Source: Treponema sp. (GTDB lineage: Bacteria; Spirochaetota; Spirochaetia; Treponematales; Breznakiellaceae). From it: 6,435 nt of DNA. The stretch is taken from contig JAITHQ010000114.1 of NCBI GenBank assembly GCA_031279925.1, positions 1 through 6,435 on the forward strand, in the 5' to 3' direction. Each line of letters opens with the position of its first letter. Within the stretch, counting starts at the first letter, position 1. The notes below the pieces were generated by a model. The model ran no database searches. It was not told the DNA's origin and was given only the letters and a program-made list of their open reading frames with translations. The translations under genes were made by a program, and so were the position numbers. Shown here in pieces: positions 1 to 4,837 of the stretch.

Positions 1-2
1 AT

Positions 3-119
3 TCCGTTTTATGGAAGCGGGATCAACGCAGGAATCATTTTGTTCTTTTTTCGGTTAACGGGTACACCGATGAGCTGCTGGCGCTGGCCGCAAGCCGCCG
101 GGATTTACTGCTGATGTAA
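3..119 (+). CDS. C-terminal fragment of a possible DUF234-type AAA ATPase
   Basis: An open frame runs from the left edge to a TAA at 117-119, giving 38 visible residues. The tail reads RNHFVLFSVNGYTDELLALA followed by SRRDLLLM. It resembles the C-terminal end of DUF234-type ATPases (P-loop proteins with a nuclease-like C-terminal domain), which typically close with a pattern such as 'yylFSksGFtdeL...a....v.Lid'. Here the corresponding parts would be LFSVNGYTDEL and DLLLM. This is a resemblance from memory over a short stretch. The ATPase motifs would lie upstream of the window and cannot be seen. No start or RBS is visible. The gene is on the same strand as fliS but is separated from it by a repeat and a dedicated promoter, so it is probably not in the same operon. 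Confidence 0.5.
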   Translation, partial: SVLWKRDQRRNHFVLFSVNGYTDELLALAASRRDLLLM

Positions 120-143
120 GCGGCAGGTAAAACAAATGTTCGA

Positions 144-174
144 CAGTTTTCAAAACTGAAGTTTTGCCTTTCTT
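144..174 (+). terminator. Overlapping AT-rich palindromes, possible weak terminator
   Basis: Two perfect 7-bp palindromes share an arm: CAGTTTT-C-AAAACTG (144-158) and CAAAACT-GA-AGTTTTG (151-166). The second is followed by CCTTTCTT. They lie 25 nt past the stop codon at 119, so they could end that transcript. The stem is AT-rich, so any intrinsic terminator here would be weak. The two hairpins cannot form at the same time. Confidence 0.3.
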
Positions 175-307
175 AGAGCCTGTTCAAATTGTGGATTTTT
201 ACGGTCAATAGGCCGCAAAAATCCCGATTTTCGGGCTCTTTTGGAGCCTGCAAGGTAGAATTTTGGCGTTTGCAACGCCAAAATTCCAGATTTTGAACAG
301 GCTCTTA
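173..307. mobile_element. MITE-like 129-bp element, copy 1, flanked by TTA
   Basis: The element spans 176-304. Its ends are perfect 13-bp inverted repeats, GAGCCTGTTCAAA (176-188) and TTTGAACAGGCTC (292-304), extendable to 20 bp with two mismatches. It is flanked on both sides by TTA (173-175 and 305-307), which is what a 3-bp target duplication would look like. No coding capacity is visible. Inside are a 14-bp imperfect hairpin (193-224, loop AATA) and a perfect 13-bp hairpin with a TGC loop (258-286). A second copy at 1758-1886 has the same length and differs at only five bases. GAGCC-type ends with a 3-bp TNA target recall the IS1031 group of the IS5 family (from memory), so such a transposase acting in trans is the best guess. 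Confidence 0.82.
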
Positions 308-366
308 AACTGTTGGCAATCATGGGTATCTTCTAGAAAAAAATTTGGTTTCTTGGTAAATTTTAC

Positions 367-393
367 TTAAGTATTAGTTTCCTCTGCCGAAAA
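367..393 (+). promoter_or_regulatory. Sigma-28 (FliA) promoter for fliS
   Basis: TTAAGTAT (367-374), an 11-bp spacer, then GCCGAAAA (386-393). The classical FliA consensus is TAAAGTTT-N11-GCCGATAA. The match is 6 of 8 and 7 of 8 with exactly the consensus spacing. Transcription would start near 400, giving a leader of about 45 nt before the fliS TTG. The gene downstream encodes a filament chaperone, a usual late flagellar target, which strengthens the call. The whole promoter lies between the repeat (ending 304) and the gene, so it was not brought by the repeat. Confidence 0.75.
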
Positions 394-429
394 TGAAGTG
401 TATCCTTGTTTTAGGTACAATTTCTGGCA

Positions 430-440
430 GGGGAGGGAGG
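430..440 (+). promoter_or_regulatory. Ribosome binding site fixing the fliS TTG start
   Basis: A run of GGGGAGGGAGG ends 5 nt before the TTG at 446, with GGAGG at 436-440. No comparable site precedes the earlier in-frame GTG at 398, which would also sit at about the predicted transcription start. This decides the start of fliS. Confidence 0.75.
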
Positions 441-445
441 CCATT

Positions 446-892
446 TTGGCATATAAAAACGCATTATCCACATATAAAGAAACCAGGATCAAAACAGCAA
501 GTCAGGGGCAGCTTATCATTATGCTGTACGATGAAGCAGTAAAGCAGTTGGACCGGGCGGTAAATTTGCTGGAAATGAATAAAACTGGCAAAAAAGACCC
601 CAGCAGAATAGAGCATATCGGTAAGGCAGTTATGAAAACCCAGGAGATAATAACCGAATTAATGGTTTCCCTGGATTTTGAGCAGGGGGGAGAAATAGCC
701 AAAAATCTTTTTTCCATTTATACTTGGTTCAACCGGGAACTTCTGGAAGCCAATATCAGCCAGGATTTAAAACGGATTTCGGATGTACGGATTCTGTTTG
801 ATGAACTGCGTGGCGCATGGCAGGAAATTTTTACAAAGAACTCTGCGGAAATGGTTAATAGAGAGGTTCTTGGCGTAAATATTGCCGGTTGA
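446..892 (+). CDS. fliS: Flagellar secretion chaperone FliS
   Basis: FliS is the cytoplasmic chaperone that binds the C-terminal helix of flagellin, keeps it from polymerising early, and hands it to the flagellar export gate. From the TTG start the protein is 148 residues, close to the family length. Family marks are visible in order: an N-terminal AYKNALSTYKETRIKTASQG, then LIIMLYDEAVKQLDRA (residues 23-38), the loop LDFEQGGEIAKNLFSIYTWF (76-95), the LLEAN helix start (99-103), and DVRILFDELRGAW (113-125). It appears to be a normal, complete all-helical FliS. It has its own sigma-28-type promoter and strong RBS. The FlgN-like gene follows 163 bp downstream on the same strand. No flagellin or fliD is adjacent, so the usual fliD-fliS arrangement is not seen within this window. 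Confidence 0.93.
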   Translation: MAYKNALSTYKETRIKTASQGQLIIMLYDEAVKQLDRAVNLLEMNKTGKKDPSRIEHIGKAVMKTQEIITELMVSLDFEQGGEIAKNLFSIYTWFNRELLEANISQDLKRISDVRILFDELRGAWQEIFTKNSAEMVNREVLGVNIAG

Positions 893-898
893 AAACTG

Positions 899-988
899 CC
901 GGTATGGAAACCGGTGGTTGAAGGTCAGATATTGGCTCTCATCGTTTTCTTTTAATTTACGTATTTGCCCGTCTTAATAAGCAAATAC
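899..988 (+). other. fliS-flgN spacer with two small hairpins
   Basis: The 163-bp gap between the two chaperone genes contains two perfect small inverted repeats: CCGGT (899-903) with ACCGG (910-914), and GTATTTGC (961-968) with GCAAATAC (981-988). Neither is followed by a clean T tract. They could be mRNA stability or processing structures or weak attenuators. No clear second sigma-28 promoter was found, so read-through from fliS is the simplest way to express the next gene. Confidence 0.35.
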
Positions 989-1055
989 CATTATTTATTT
1001 TAGCCCTGATTTGGATTGTCTATATCGGGGTTTCCATAGCCAAACGGGAGGGGAT

Positions 1056-1583
1056 ATGGCGATTTTAATTGAAGAAGAAGCTGTTGGCGTATCATTAATT
1101 AGCCAGGAGGAGCTTGCCGAGCGGGTAGCTATTCTGCAGCGATTCAGGACTTTGCTCAGCCAGCAGCGGGATCGTTTCCGCAATTATCTTGCGGTACTGG
1201 ACAAACAGCAGAACATCATTGAAGACGGCAACGCCGGAGAGCTGCTTGCCTATGTCGAAATGGAAGAGCAGATCGTAACGGACATTTTTTCCATACAGAA
1301 AGTTATTGATCCGCTGGAAGACATGTACCATGCGGTTATTTCCCGTTTTGGCGGGGACAGCGCCGTGCCTGCCGATGATGTACCGAATCTTAAAGCTACA
1401 CTTGAGGACCTAAAAAACGAGGCGATACTCCGTTCTTCCCGCAACAGGGAGCTGCTTTCCAGCCGGATGATGGAACTCCGTACCGAAATAACGGTTTTAC
1501 GGAACAATCCCTTTACAGCAAGGGCAAGGCGTTCAGTATATTCCAGGGGTAACACTGCCTCGCTTATTGATATTCAGGGCTAA
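1056..1583 (+). CDS. flgN: Putative FlgN-like flagellar chaperone, coiled-coil protein
   Basis: This is a 175-residue, almost entirely helical protein with no signal peptide or membrane segment. The ATG at 1056 is preferred because GGGAGGGG (1046-1053) lies just upstream, with GGAGG ending 4 nt before it. An in-frame ATG at 1011 lacks such a site. Residues 16-95 form a long heptad-rich helix pair including LLSQQRDRFRNYLAVLDKQQ and VEMEEQIVTDIFSIQKVIDP. A Gly/Pro linker is near 99-110, and a second coiled-coil segment spans 111-150. The end, VYSRGNTASLIDIQG, resembles the short Y..G....D tail common in FlgN proteins. FlgN chaperones the hook-filament junction proteins FlgK and FlgL. The position behind fliS fits a pair of late export chaperones. 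The FlgN name rests on architecture and context rather than a diagnostic motif. A different flagellar coiled-coil chaperone (FliT-like) is possible. Confidence 0.6.
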   Translation: MAILIEEEAVGVSLISQEELAERVAILQRFRTLLSQQRDRFRNYLAVLDKQQNIIEDGNAGELLAYVEMEEQIVTDIFSIQKVIDPLEDMYHAVISRFGGDSAVPADDVPNLKATLEDLKNEAILRSSRNRELLSSRMMELRTEITVLRNNPFTARARRSVYSRGNTASLIDIQG

Positions 1584-1757
1584 GGAAGCACTGATCAAAT
1601 CCAATCGAGGCTGCGGACTAAAGTCCAAAATCAGTGCTTCTTACCCATTTTTGCGTAATGAAATAAGCGGAGTTTGCCGCGCAAAGTCTTACAATAGGGC
1701 GGACGACGCGGATTGCGGACCGAAGGTCCGGCGTCAATTTAATCAGTGTTGCCCTTA
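1581..1757. repeat. Structured hairpin-rich repeat region, MITE-like, between flgN and the second MITE copy
   Basis: This 177-bp stretch begins on the flgN stop codon (TAAGG, 1581-1585) and ends CCTTA (1753-1757). Subterminal arms CACTGATCAAAT (1589-1600) and ATTTAATCAGTG (1737-1748) are inverted repeats matching at 11 of 12 bases. Two related modules lie inside. The first has hairpin GGACT-AA-AGTCC (1615-1626) followed by ATCAGTG (1630-1636). The second has CGGACC-GAA-GGTCCG (1716-1730), embedded in outer arms GACGC (1705-1709) and GCGTC (1731-1735), followed by ATCAGTG (1742-1748). A short GCGG/CCGC hairpin (1668-1681) lies between. No credible gene is present; ORFs crossing it look like repeat translation. 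It is probably a dispersed intergenic repeat distinct from the 129-bp element, but only one copy is in view. Confidence 0.55.
1585..1649 (+). terminator. Possible flgN transcription terminator inside the repeat
   Basis: Two bases after the flgN stop, GAAGCACTGAT (1585-1595) pairs perfectly with ATCAGTGCTTC (1630-1640). The loop itself contains the GGACT-AA-AGTCC hairpin. The structure is followed by TTACCCATTTTTG, a modest T-rich stretch. The 11-bp stem could stop transcription from fliS-flgN before it runs into the convergent kdu genes. The long loop and broken T tract make it atypical for an intrinsic terminator. Confidence 0.35.
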
Positions 1758-1889
1758 GAGCCTGTTCAAATTGTGGATTTTTGCGGTCAATAGACCACAA
1801 AAATCTCGATTTTCGGGCTCTTTTGGAGCCTGCAAAGTAGAATTTTGGCGTTTGCAACGCCAAAATTCCAGATTTTGAACAGGCTCTTA
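1755..1889. mobile_element. MITE-like 129-bp element, copy 2, flanked by TTA
   Basis: The element spans 1758-1886, in the same orientation as copy 1 and exactly 1,582 bp from it. Its 13-bp terminal inverted repeats and 129-bp length are identical to copy 1. It is flanked by TTA at 1755-1757 and 1887-1889. The left TTA is also the last three bases of the neighbouring structured repeat, so the element appears to have landed at that repeat's edge. The five differences from copy 1 (here at 1783, 1794, 1797, 1806 and 1836) are all transitions, and four of them fall in the arms of the left hairpin. The element lies 40 nt downstream of the kduD stop, between convergent genes, where its hairpins could slow transcription from both sides. 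Confidence 0.82.
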
Positions 1890-1928
1890 GGGAAATCTGC
1901 ACAAACAATATGTAACACTCTGAATGGT

Positions 1929-2696
1929 TTACCTGGCCAGCCAGCCGCCGTCTACCGCAAGGGTAAAGCCGTTGATGTAGCTGGCGGCAGGGGAGGCCAA
2001 AAAAACAGCGGCCCCGGCAATGTCGTCCAGGGTTCCCCACCTGCCTGCGGGAATGCGGTCAAGAATCGCGGCGCTGCGGTCTTTGTCCGCACGAAGCGCT
2101 TCGGTGTTGTCGGTAGCCATGTAGCCGGGGGCTATGGCGTTTGCATTGATACCGTACTTTGCCCATTCATTGGCCATCAGCATGGTAAGGGTCCGCACCC
2201 CGCCCTTTGACGCGGTATAGGAAGGGACCCGTATCCCGCCCTGATACGAAAGCATTGAAGCAATGTTGATAATTTTACCGCCGCTCTGCTGTTTGATAAA
2301 CTGCCGGGCCGCCGCCTGACACATAAAAAACAGCGTTTTAAGATTGATATTCATTACATCGTCCCAATCGGCTTCGGTAAAATCAACCGTATCGTTCCGC
2401 CTGATAATTCCCGCATTATTCACCACAATATCAACCCTGCCGAAAACTTCAAGGGCTTTTTCAAAAATCAGCCTAACGGGTTCCTGTGAAACAAGATTGG
2501 CGGAATAATAAAAAAACTGGCCGCCTGCTTTTTCCACCAGGCTTTTGGTCTCTTGCGCCGAAGAAGCCGAGCCTACGCCAAAAACATCCGCGCCCGCTTC
2601 GGCCAGCCCCCGGCTGATCCCCTGGCCCAGCCCCCTGCCGCAGCCGGTAACTATCGCGGTTTTACCGTCAAGGCGAAACGTTTCAATAATACCCAT
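1929..2696 (-). CDS. kduD: 2-dehydro-3-deoxy-D-gluconate 5-dehydrogenase (KduD), SDR family
   Basis: KduD is a cytoplasmic NAD(P)-dependent short-chain dehydrogenase that reduces 3-deoxy-D-glycero-2,5-hexodiulosonate to 2-keto-3-deoxy-D-gluconate (KDG), the last step before the KDG kinase/aldolase route. The 255-residue protein shows the classical SDR layout: cofactor motif TGCGRGLG (17-24), NNAG (93-96), and catalytic N118, S147, Y160 and K164 in SYTASK. It also has KduD-typical blocks as I remember them from E. coli KduD: IINIASMLSYQGGIRVPSYT, LMANEWAKYGINANAIAPGY, DRIPAGRW, and the C-terminal end VDGGWLAR. The start lies 4 nt past the kduI stop, with GAGG in the end of kduI serving as its RBS, so the two are probably translationally coupled. 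The protein is complete, with no missing key residues. No obvious T-rich terminator follows it; the MITE copy begins 40 nt beyond. Confidence 0.95.
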   Translation of the reverse strand: MGIIETFRLDGKTAIVTGCGRGLGQGISRGLAEAGADVFGVGSASSAQETKSLVEKAGGQFFYYSANLVSQEPVRLIFEKALEVFGRVDIVVNNAGIIRRNDTVDFTEADWDDVMNINLKTLFFMCQAAARQFIKQQSGGKIINIASMLSYQGGIRVPSYTASKGGVRTLTMLMANEWAKYGINANAIAPGYMATDNTEALRADKDRSAAILDRIPAGRWGTLDDIAGAAVFLASPAASYINGFTLAVDGGWLAR

Positions 2697-2700
2697 CGCG

Positions 2701-3534
2701 TTACCTCAATTCCGTTGTAATGATAGCGTCCATGTCGTCAAAGGTTTGGTTCTCGCCGGCCATTGCCCAGATAAAGGTGTAGGCGGCTGTCCCAACCCCC
2801 GAATGTATTGACCATGAAGGCGAGACAGCCGCCTGCTCATTGCACATAACGATATGGCGTGTCTCTTTGGGCCTGCCGTGCAGATGAAACACCGCCGCGC
2901 CGGGGGGAATATCAAAATAAAAATAAACTTCCATGCGGCGCTCGTGGGTGTGACAGGGCATGGTGTTCCACACCGAACCATTTTCAAGCACGGTCATTCC
3001 CATTACCAACTGGCAGCTTTGGCATACCGCCGGATGTACATACTGATAAATGGTGCGCACGTTCACGGTGGCCGCTTCTCCCAGTTTGCGGGGATTGGCC
3101 TTTTCAATGGGGATAAAAACCGTTGGGTATCCGGTATGGGCCGGGGCGCTTGCAAGGTAAAACTTTGCCGGCTCGTTTTTGTCCCCGCTAAAAATTACGT
3201 CTTTTACCCCTTTGCCAATGTACAGGCCGTCGCCTTTTTTCATTTTGTATTCCGCGCCATCAACGAAAACCATGCCCAGGCCGGCAATGCAGATAATGCC
3301 CAGTTCCCGCCTGTCCAAAAACACATCACTGCCAAAATCTTTGCCCCCCTCAAGCCGCAGGCTTTTGCTCTTTGGAAAGGCCCCGCCAAAGACCACCCGG
3401 TCCGAATGGGTGTAGCCCAGGCTGATTTCATCCTCTATAAAAACTTTTTCAAACAGAAAATGTTCCCGCATGGTTTGGGTGTCATAGGACTTCATGTCGT
3501 CAGGATGTTCAGAATAGCGTATATCAAGTTTCAT
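2701..3534 (-). CDS. kduI: 5-keto-4-deoxyuronate isomerase (KduI)
   Basis: KduI (4-deoxy-L-threo-5-hexosulose-uronate ketol-isomerase) converts 5-keto-4-deoxyuronate, the open form of the unsaturated uronic acid freed from pectin fragments, into 3-deoxy-D-glycero-2,5-hexodiulosonate, the KduD substrate. At 277 residues it has essentially the length of the E. coli enzyme. It is a double-cupin protein. The zinc site is intact: H195 and H197 in CHTHERRMEVYFYF, E202 in the same block, and H244 in WSIHSGVG, equivalent by motif to the zinc ligands of E. coli KduI. Other family blocks are DRVVFGGAFP (45-54) and YIGKGVKDVIF (105-115). The ATG is preceded by AGGGGG at 5-nt spacing (3540-3545). It is the first gene after a 127-bp palindrome-rich gap behind the GH105 gene, so it may have its own promoter as well as read-through. 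Confidence 0.96.
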   Translation of the reverse strand: MKLDIRYSEHPDDMKSYDTQTMREHFLFEKVFIEDEISLGYTHSDRVVFGGAFPKSKSLRLEGGKDFGSDVFLDRRELGIICIAGLGMVFVDGAEYKMKKGDGLYIGKGVKDVIFSGDKNEPAKFYLASAPAHTGYPTVFIPIEKANPRKLGEAATVNVRTIYQYVHPAVCQSCQLVMGMTVLENGSVWNTMPCHTHERRMEVYFYFDIPPGAAVFHLHGRPKETRHIVMCNEQAAVSPSWSIHSGVGTAAYTFIWAMAGENQTFDDMDAIITTELR

Positions 3535-3661
3535 AATTGCCCCCTGTCTATGCTTATTGTCAATTTTGTTCCTAAAGGAATTTGTCTAGAAACTGAAATT
3601 ACTAAAAACTCTGACGTTAGAGCTTTCTTAATACCAATTTGGCATATATTCCGCATAAAGT
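3535..3661 (-). promoter_or_regulatory. Palindrome-rich leader of kduI, candidate operator/promoter region
   Basis: This 127-bp gap is markedly AT-rich compared with the genes on either side. It contains a nearly symmetrical 22-bp palindrome at 3605-3626 with core CTCTGACGTTAGAG (12 of 14 self-complementary), centred on CpG as LacI-type operators often are. It also has TTCCT-AA-AGGAA at 3569-3580, GGCATATATTCC at 3641-3652 (10 of 12) and CCAA-T-TTGG at 3634-3642. On the minus strand the 22-bp palindrome runs into a TTTTT, so it could instead be a weak attenuator behind the GH105 gene. No convincing -35/-10 pair was found. A regulator of uronate catabolism binding here is inference only. Confidence 0.35.
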
Positions 3662-4819
3662 CTAGAGGATTTTTTCGTGTTCCATTGAAGCCAGAATAAA
3701 AGGCCCTACTCCCTTAAAATCATCAACGGCTACCGGTTCATTAACATAATATGCATAACTTCCGTCCCGGTAGGGCGTTCCTCCCAGCCCGGCCACTTTG
3801 CAGATTCCGCTTAGATGCAATTCGCCTGCGGAATCTTCCCGCAGCTTATCCCTGACCAGGCCCCCGTAGGCCAAACATGCCGCATCCTGCGCCGCCGGAA
3901 AATCGTTTTTATCAAAAACTTCCAGACGTATCATTTTAAGCATAAAATAAATAAACATTGAGGAAGCGGAACTTTCGGTATAGTTGTTTTCCCGCTGCCC
4001 CTGATCAAGCACCTGAAACCACAGCCCGCTTTTTTTATCCTGAAATTTCAAAAGCGGCGCAAGCATTCGCCTGGCTATGGCGGCAAGCGGGCGGTAATGT
4101 TTTTGATATGCCGGGGTGATAAAGTCCAGCGTGTCAGCAAGGGCCATGCAGTACCAGCCCATTGCCCGGCCCCAAAAATGCGGGGAACAGCCGGTTTCCG
4201 CATTGGCCCACAACTGTTTGCGGGACTCATCCCAGGCATGGTACAAAAGGCCGGTTGTTTTATCGGCGGTTTTCGATTCGATTAGGGTAAACTGGCGGAC
4301 CACATCATCAAATTCCGCCCCGCCTGAATATTCGCCGGAGTATTGGGCGTAGAACGGCCCCTGCATATAAAGGCCGTCCAGCCACATCTGCCAGGGATAT
4401 ATTTGCTTGTGCCAGAAGCCGCCGGTGTTGGTTCTTGGCTGTGAGCGGAGCTGGGCGCGGAGTTTTTCGATGGCGGCGCGGTATTTTTGTTCGCCATATT
4501 TTTTGTACAGCAGGAAAAGAACCTTGCCGGGGTTTATCTGGTCCAGGTTGAATTCTCCCTCGCGGTAGGTAAGTATTTCCCCTTCCGGGGTAATTTTGGT
4601 ATCGTACATTGATTGCACATAACGGCAGCAGTCATCCTGCCCGGTCCTTTCGCCAAACAAAAATATGCTTTGCAGAACCAGGCCGTGTTCGTAATGCCAC
4701 TGCATCTGTTCCGGCGTGTAGCGCCGCATTACCGGCTGAACCATCCTCTGCGAAACCGTCTTCAACGGTTCACCGCCCGCCGCTTTTGCCGTTTGTTCCG
4801 GCGCTGCCAACAAACTCAT
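3662..4819 (-). CDS. GH105 unsaturated rhamnogalacturonyl/galacturonyl hydrolase (YteR/YesR-like)
   Basis: GH105 enzymes remove the 4,5-unsaturated galacturonic acid left by pectin or rhamnogalacturonan lyases, by hydrating the double bond. The released sugar rearranges to 5-keto-4-deoxyuronate, the KduI substrate. The 385-residue protein has the (alpha/alpha)6-barrel landmarks of B. subtilis YteR (373 residues): D93 in LDQINPGK, H137 in GGFWHKQIYPWQMW, catalytic-type D148 in MWLDGLYMQGPF, H194 in HAWDES, and W216 and W222 in HFWGRAMGWY. These sit five positions after the YteR residues D88, H132, D143, H189, W211 and W217 as I recall them. No signal peptide is seen, so it should act in the cytoplasm on imported disaccharides. 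The ATG lies 18 nt after the binding-protein stop with only a weak RBS (GGGG about 10 nt upstream), suggesting coupling to the upstream gene. Rhamnogalacturonan disaccharide is the likeliest substrate, but plain unsaturated galacturonides cannot be excluded. Confidence 0.92.
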   Translation of the reverse strand: MSLLAAPEQTAKAAGGEPLKTVSQRMVQPVMRRYTPEQMQWHYEHGLVLQSIFLFGERTGQDDCCRYVQSMYDTKITPEGEILTYREGEFNLDQINPGKVLFLLYKKYGEQKYRAAIEKLRAQLRSQPRTNTGGFWHKQIYPWQMWLDGLYMQGPFYAQYSGEYSGGAEFDDVVRQFTLIESKTADKTTGLLYHAWDESRKQLWANAETGCSPHFWGRAMGWYCMALADTLDFITPAYQKHYRPLAAIARRMLAPLLKFQDKKSGLWFQVLDQGQRENNYTESSASSMFIYFMLKMIRLEVFDKNDFPAAQDAACLAYGGLVRDKLREDSAGELHLSGICKVAGLGGTPYRDGSYAYYVNEPVAVDDFKGVGPFILASMEHEKIL

Positions 4820-4837
4820 GTTCCGCTTTACCCCAAA

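Noticed and set aside
398..445. Longer fliS with a GTG start at 398 (extra MYPCFRYNFWQGREAI residues)
   Set aside because: It has no RBS, falls at about the predicted transcription start of the sigma-28 promoter, and the added residues do not resemble FliS. The TTG at 446 has a near-perfect RBS and gives the normal FliS N-terminus.
1011..1055. Longer flgN-like protein from an ATG at 1011
   Set aside because: No Shine-Dalgarno sequence precedes it, whereas GGGAGGGG sits immediately before the ATG at 1056.
1567..1758. 63-residue + strand ORF overlapping the end of flgN
   Set aside because: It lies in the structured repeat and overlaps flgN out of frame. It has no RBS, and its product is a translation of hairpins.
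173..1889. CRISPR-like reading of the repeated 129-bp units
   Set aside because: There are only two units, 1.58 kb apart with genes between them, and they have terminal inverted repeats and target-like TTA flanks. This fits a transposable element, not a spacer array.
1618..2040. 140-residue - strand ORF across the repeats into kduD
   Set aside because: It reads through MITE copy 2 and the hairpin repeat and overlaps the real kduD in another frame. This is a typical spurious repeat-derived ORF.
3535..3566. TTGACA upstream of kduI as a -35 box
   Set aside because: At 17-18 bp spacing the -10 box would overlap the kduI start codon and the RBS would lie in the spacer, so no translatable leader would result.
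2854..3699. 281-residue + strand ORF opposite kduI
   Set aside because: It is an antisense shadow of kduI, which has a complete zinc site, normal length and a good RBS. The shadow product looks like no family I know.
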